From: an uncultured Acetatifactor sp.
GTDB taxonomy: Bacteria > Bacillota > Clostridia > Lachnospirales > Lachnospiraceae
Direction: 5' to 3'
Assembly: GCF_910585425.1 (NCBI RefSeq)
Contig: NZ_CAJUCP010000017.1
Coordinates: forward strand, 1-64,000
Length of the DNA stretch: 64,000 nt
Every line of letters begins with the position of its first letter. Positions within the stretch are counted from its first letter, which is position 1. Below the pieces are notes generated by a model that did no database searches, was not told where the DNA came from, and worked only from the letters and a program-made list of their open reading frames with translations. A program made the translations under genes and the position numbers. Of this stretch, positions 60,286-64,000 are shown piece after piece.

Positions 60286-60987
60286 TCATTCTCCAATCTG
60301 ATAGCCGAGGCCTTTTTTCGTCTGAATGGGCAGATCCGCGCCAGCGCCTTCCAGCTTTTTGCGCAGCCTGGTCATGTTCACGGTGAGGGTGTTGTCGTCC
60401 ACGAAGCAGTCATTGTCCCAGAGCCGCTTCATGATGGCCTCCCGGGACACGGTCTGCCCCGCGTTTTCAAATAAAAGCTGCAGGATCTTGAATTCGTTCT
60501 TGGTGAGCTCCAGCTTCTCCCCGTTTACCAGGAGGGAGGCGTCCGTCAGGTTCAGGATCGCCCCCCGGCATTCCATGATGTTGGTCTGCTCCCGGAAGGC
60601 ATAGGTGCGCCGGAGCATGGCCTGTACCTTGGCGGAGAGCACCTCCGGCTCGAAGGGCTTGGTCACAAAATCGTCCCCGCCCATGTTCACGGCCATGACG
60701 ATGTTCATATTGTCGCCGGCGGAGGAGACGAAGATGATGGGCACCTTGGAGATCTGCCGGATCTGGGCGCACCAGTAGTAGCCATTGTAAAAGGGCAGGC
60801 CGATGTCCATCAGCACCAGATGGGGAGAGCATGCGGCAAAGGTCCCCAGCACATTGCCGAAGTCCTCCGCGCATATGACCTCATAGCCCCATTTCTCCAG
60901 ATGGCGCTTCATCTCCCCGGCGATGACGGAATCGTCTTCCGCCAACAGCAGCCTGTAGCTGCTCCGCTTCCCGGTTCCTGTGTCCAT
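60286..60987 (-). CDS. BceR-like response regulator
   Basis: A 233-residue OmpR-type regulator. The receiver domain has LAEDDS, phospho-acceptor Asp61 in LVLMDIGLPFYNG, VSSAGD and DDFVTKPF. The winged-helix domain ends TVNMTRLRKKLEGAGADLPIQTKKGLGYQIGE. ATG 60987 is chosen because GGAGG lies eight bases upstream; ATG 61008 would add seven residues. It is the likely partner of the kinase at 56999, although 2.2 kb with blaI-blaR1 now separate them. It lies 49 bases downstream of the chemoreceptor gene. Confidence 0.92.
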   Translation of the reverse strand: MDTGTGKRSSYRLLLAEDDSVIAGEMKRHLEKWGYEVICAEDFGNVLGTFAACSPHLVLMDIGLPFYNGYYWCAQIRQISKVPIIFVSSAGDNMNIVMAVNMGGDDFVTKPFEPEVLSAKVQAMLRRTYAFREQTNIMECRGAILNLTDASLLVNGEKLELTKNEFKILQLLFENAGQTVSREAIMKRLWDNDCFVDDNTLTVNMTRLRKKLEGAGADLPIQTKKGLGYQIGE

Positions 60988-61036
60988 GTCCATTGCCTCC
61001 GGCTTCATTCTATCATCCTATCGTTCTGTCATCCTG

Positions 61037-62722
61037 TCATCTGAAAGACCGCAGCCTGAACTTCTGCACGGAGAGCTTCAGCTCGGCGGCCTGGTCGTTC
61101 AGTTCTCTTGCGGAGGCGGCGGATTTCTCGGCTGTGGAGGCATTGGTCTGGACTACCTCGGAAATCTGCTCCATGCCCTGGGTCAGCTGTTTCAGGGACA
61201 GGGACTGCTCCACGGCGGAGCCTGCGATATGCTCCACCAGCTCCGAGGACTTCCGGGCGCTGGTGATCACCTCGGAGAGGGCGTTGGTGGTATCGGTGGA
61301 CAGGTCGGAGCCGTACTGCACCAGCTGCATGGAATTCTCGATGAGCTTGGCGATGTCCTGGGCGGAAGCGGAGCTCTTGTTGGCCAGGCTCTGCACTTCG
61401 TCCGCCACCACGGAGAAGCCTTTTCCAGCCTCCCCTGCCCGGGCCGCTTCCACAGAGGCGTTCAGGGCCAGAATCTTAGTCTGGAAGGCGATGTCGCTGA
61501 TGGTCTTGATGATGCCGCCTATCTGGTTGGAGGAGGCTGAGATGTCCTTTATGGCGGTGGTCAGGGCCGTCATCTTCTCGTCACAGATTCGCAGCTGCAG
61601 GGAAGCGTCCTCGGAGGCCTGCTTGGCGTCGCCGGCATCCCTGGAGGTCTGGTCTACCTGCTTGGAGATTTCATGGATGCTGGAGGAGAGCTGCTGGACG
61701 GCAGCAGCCTGCTGCACATTGCCGTTGGACAGGGTCTGGGCATCCGATGCCATGCGCTCCGATTCCTCGGACACGCGCTCTGCCGTCAGATGAATCCGGC
61801 TCAGGGCCTGGTTCAGGGAGTCCAGAATTTGCCGCATGGCGTCCTGTATCGGTAGGAATTCTCCCCGATAGTCGTCCCCTACGGTGAGGTTCATGTTGCC
61901 CTGGGCCATCTGGGCCAGGGTATGGTCGATTTCTTTTATGTATTTTTTCAGCTCCCCCTTGGTCTCATGGATGGAGGCCACCAGCATTCCGATTTCGGAA
62001 GTGTTGGGCTCCAGGGAGAACTCCGCGGACAGGTTCCCCTGGGAGATCTCCATCATCTGCTCCTTGACCTTCAGCACCGGGCGCATGATCATGATGCGGG
62101 AGATGACCATGTTCAGCATCTGGATGACGCCCACCATGACCAGAGCCAGGATCATGCTCAGCCGGATGCCCTCCGCCCTTGCCTGGAGCTCCTGGACCTG
62201 GGTCAGGGAGCGCTGGTCCAGGTCGGCCAGGAACTGCTCCTTGAGGGCGTTGATCTGGGCGATGGACTCGCTGTAATCCGTCCCATATACATAGGAAATC
62301 GCCTCCGCCATGTTTCCGGCCTGGACTTCCTCCATGGCGTTTTCCTCCAGGGGGACCAGGCGGTTGGACAGGGCGAACATGTCGTCTATCATGCCCTGCT
62401 CCTCATCGGTGATGCCGATCTCCTGCAGGGCGGCGACGCCCTTGTCCCGGTTCTGCAGGTCGTTGACCTCGCTCCAGTAGTTGTCGTAATGCTGCTGGTC
62501 GCCGGTGGCGGCGAAGGCCCGCACCTCGTTGGTAAGGTAGGCGGAGCCGTTCATGAAGCGGTTGGCGTTGTAGGTGAGGCTGAACCGCTCCTCGTTGGCA
62601 GTGTTGAGCTGGCCGCTGACTTGACTGTATGCAATCAGAGAATATACCATGTATATCAGTGTCAGGATGGATATTCCGTTCAGAATCAGGGTCAAAGTGG
62701 ATTGCTTCATCGCTCGTTTCAT
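61037..62722 (-). CDS. Methyl-accepting chemotaxis protein
   Basis: A 561-residue chemoreceptor. Two membrane helices (about 10-32 and 188-208) enclose a four-helix-bundle-like outside domain. A HAMP domain follows (about 210-265), then the long signalling coiled coil with the conserved tip [36 protein letters not shown] 62722 has AAGGAGG upstream; a longer frame from 62785 is open but lacks a site. No C-terminal CheR-tethering peptide is seen. It would signal to CheA/CheY, with CheC/CheD of this window adjusting it. Confidence 0.95.
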   Translation of the reverse strand: MKRAMKQSTLTLILNGISILTLIYMVYSLIAYSQVSGQLNTANEERFSLTYNANRFMNGSAYLTNEVRAFAATGDQQHYDNYWSEVNDLQNRDKGVAALQEIGITDEEQGMIDDMFALSNRLVPLEENAMEEVQAGNMAEAISYVYGTDYSESIAQINALKEQFLADLDQRSLTQVQELQARAEGIRLSMILALVMVGVIQMLNMVISRIMIMRPVLKVKEQMMEISQGNLSAEFSLEPNTSEIGMLVASIHETKGELKKYIKEIDHTLAQMAQGNMNLTVGDDYRGEFLPIQDAMRQILDSLNQALSRIHLTAERVSEESERMASDAQTLSNGNVQQAAAVQQLSSSIHEISKQVDQTSRDAGDAKQASEDASLQLRICDEKMTALTTAIKDISASSNQIGGIIKTISDIAFQTKILALNASVEAARAGEAGKGFSVVADEVQSLANKSSASAQDIAKLIENSMQLVQYGSDLSTDTTNALSEVITSARKSSELVEHIAGSAVEQSLSLKQLTQGMEQISEVVQTNASTAEKSAASARELNDQAAELKLSVQKFRLRSFR

Positions 62723-62768
62723 ATCAGAGCCCTCCTTGAAAGTAGGTATTGGTATTAGTCTACCTAAT

Positions 62769-62795
62769 ACATCGGAATAATTCAAGCCATATTTC
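62769..62795 (-). promoter_or_regulatory. Possible sigma-D promoter of the chemoreceptor gene
   Basis: On the minus strand GAAA and TCCGATGT are separated by 15 bases, close to the sigma-28 pattern TAAA-N15-GCCGATAT. It is 47 bases before the ATG. This would place the receptor under FliA. The rest of the 313-base divergent gap to 63036 shows a small inverted repeat (TAGGTA/TACCTA near 62742-62766) and no gene. Confidence 0.45.
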
Positions 62796-63035
62796 GAAAA
62801 AAATTCAGTTTTGGGCCAAATTAGTCAAGAAAATTGCCAAAACTATCCGGAACACTTTTTAATATGGAAAAAATATGGAAAAACCATGCTCTGACAGGAA
62901 TGAAAGCAAGAGCGGTCCGGGGAGACGGACAGGGGATTCTGGAATTTCGGATATTGACCGGATATCGATCGGGCGAACGGATTCCGGCGCTCCGACATAC
63001 AATAGATAAAAGTATATGCCAGGACTTTTTGGATT

Positions 63036-63938
63036 ATGCAGCGTGTGAGGAAAATGGTGGCGGGGGAGGCGCCGGAGGGGACAGACGGACGGGGTGTGAC
63101 GGTGGCCGTGCTGGACACGGGAATGGGCGACCATCCTGACCTGCGGGGCAGGGCAGTGTGCTTTCGGGATTTCGTGGGGCACAGGCGGTTCCTGTATGAC
63201 GACAGCGGGCACGGCACCCATGTGTGCGGAATCCTGTGCGGGAGCGGACGCTTATCGGGAGGCCGCCTGCGGGGGATGGCTCCGGGGGTGCGGCTGGTGC
63301 TGGGAAAGGTATTGGACAGAAATGGGGACGGCTCCACGGAGGCCATGCTGGAGGGGCTGGACTGGGTGCTGGAGCTGCGGGAGGAATACGGCATACGGAT
63401 CGTGAACATCTCCGTGGGAATCGGGAGCCTGCGGGAGCGGAGGAAGGAAGACCTTCTGCAGGAGCGGATAGAGAGGCTGTGGAGGAAGGGAATCCTGGTG
63501 GTGTGCGCGGCCGGGAACAAGGGGCCCCGGGAGGGCAGCATCTCCGCGGTGGGCGGCAAATGCGTGGTGACGGTGGGCTGCTACGACGGCAGCTTCGCCG
63601 TGGGCAATCCCAGAAGCTGCGAGCTGTATTCGGGCCGGGGTTTTGCGGGGAGCCCTGTCCGCAAACCGGACCTGGTGGCGCCGGGCACGGACATCCTCTC
63701 CTGCGGCCTGATGTCCCAGGGCGGACAGGACAGGGGCACGGGGCCCTATGTGGCCAAGAGCGGCACGTCCATGGCCACGCCCATCGTGGCGGGAGCCGCG
63801 GCGCTGGCCTTCCAGACATATCCCGGCATGACCAATGAGGAATGCAAGCGCAGGCTCCAGTTTTCCGCCACGGACTTAGGCCTGCCCTGGAACCGGCAGG
63901 GATGGGGCCTGCTGAACGTAGGGAGGCTGTTGGACTGA
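63036..63938 (+). CDS. Intracellular subtilisin-like serine protease (S8)
   Basis: A 300-residue peptidase with the complete triad: Asp27 in VAVLDTGMGDHPD, His59 in DDSGHGTHV and Ser245 in KSGTSMATP, plus the oxyanion Asn161 in CAAGN. There is no signal peptide or propeptide, so it should act in the cytoplasm, like AprX/Isp-type enzymes. The start is uncertain: ATG 63036 lacks a good site, while ATG 63054 or GTG 63057 shortly downstream have AGGAAA nearby. It is divergent from the chemoreceptor gene. Confidence 0.9.
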   Translation: MQRVRKMVAGEAPEGTDGRGVTVAVLDTGMGDHPDLRGRAVCFRDFVGHRRFLYDDSGHGTHVCGILCGSGRLSGGRLRGMAPGVRLVLGKVLDRNGDGSTEAMLEGLDWVLELREEYGIRIVNISVGIGSLRERRKEDLLQERIERLWRKGILVVCAAGNKGPREGSISAVGGKCVVTVGCYDGSFAVGNPRSCELYSGRGFAGSPVRKPDLVAPGTDILSCGLMSQGGQDRGTGPYVAKSGTSMATPIVAGAAALAFQTYPGMTNEECKRRLQFSATDLGLPWNRQGWGLLNVGRLLD

Positions 63939-63940
63939 AT

Positions 63941-63972
63941 CAAATACCCAGCTGCAAGCAACGGGGTATTTG
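63941..63972. other. Inverted repeat after the protease gene
   Basis: CAAATACCC and GGGTATTTG form a perfect nine-pair stem with a 14-base loop, two bases after the stop. No T run follows on either strand, so termination is uncertain; it may be a mobile-repeat end or mRNA-stabilising stem. The remaining 28 bases to the window edge show nothing. Confidence 0.45.
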
Positions 63973-64000
63973 ACCCTCGCGGCATTCGCCAAGTGGCCGT

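Noticed and set aside
62834..63139. 101-codon plus-strand frame upstream of the protease gene
   Set aside because: No ribosome binding site; its second half is an out-of-phase reading of the protease gene.

Overview
The window comes from a motile, low-branching Bacillota genome, most likely a Lachnospiraceae-type clostridium. The reasons are a PolC-type replicase, CodY, a FliY-type switch protein, CheC and CheD, a BceAB-like transporter, and the gene order dprA ... topA - codY - flgB. Most core genes prefer G or C at third codon positions, so the A+T-rich stretches stand out as probable newcomers.

Layout. (1) 1-1990 is the end of an integrated element: a terminator, a 53-codon gene and a large serine recombinase. 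It sits inside comM, whose 3' third survives at 1992-2381. The recombinase frame has no stop at the junction and stays open into dprA. (2) 2501-9547 holds dprA, then ispG and polC under their own promoter. (3) 9659-11537 is an A+T-rich two-gene cassette: an OLD/RecF-like ATPase and a small protein with a nuclease-like D...ExK pattern. It is the best candidate here for an undescribed defence system. (4) 11692-15070 is an OmpR-type regulator with a 901-residue sensor kinase. (5) 15276-18563 has tRNA-Glu, topA and codY, each with a readable promoter.

(6) 18862 to about 50743 is one long flagellar and chemotaxis locus. It runs flgB-flgC-fliE-fliF-fliG-fliH-fliI-fliJ-motE-like-fliK-flgD-TIGR02530-flgE-flbD-motA-motB-fliL-fliM-fliY-cheY-fliO-fliP-fliQ-fliR-flhB-flhA-flhF-flhG-pilZ-cheC-cheD-(small membrane protein)-fliA-fapA-(three poorly known genes). 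It builds the basal body, export gate, hook and stator, then the switch, then the late sigma factor. cheA, cheW, cheB and cheR are not here. Internal promoters precede flbD and fliA. (7) 51008-52780 is rpsB-tsf, with a promoter embedded in a perfect palindrome.

(8) 53014-53986 carries two small genes, a cold-shock-like protein and an unknown. (9) 54038-60987, minus strand, is a Bce-type regulator/kinase/ABC locus split by a BlaI/BlaR1 pair. Both junctions carry duplicated regulator-tail and kinase-head remnants. (10) 61037-63938 has a chemoreceptor with a possible sigma-D promoter and a divergent intracellular subtilisin-like protease.

Three intergenic palindromic units share the ends TATACTGC and GCAGTATA (26507, 46522, 52912). 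They look like a small dispersed repeat family.
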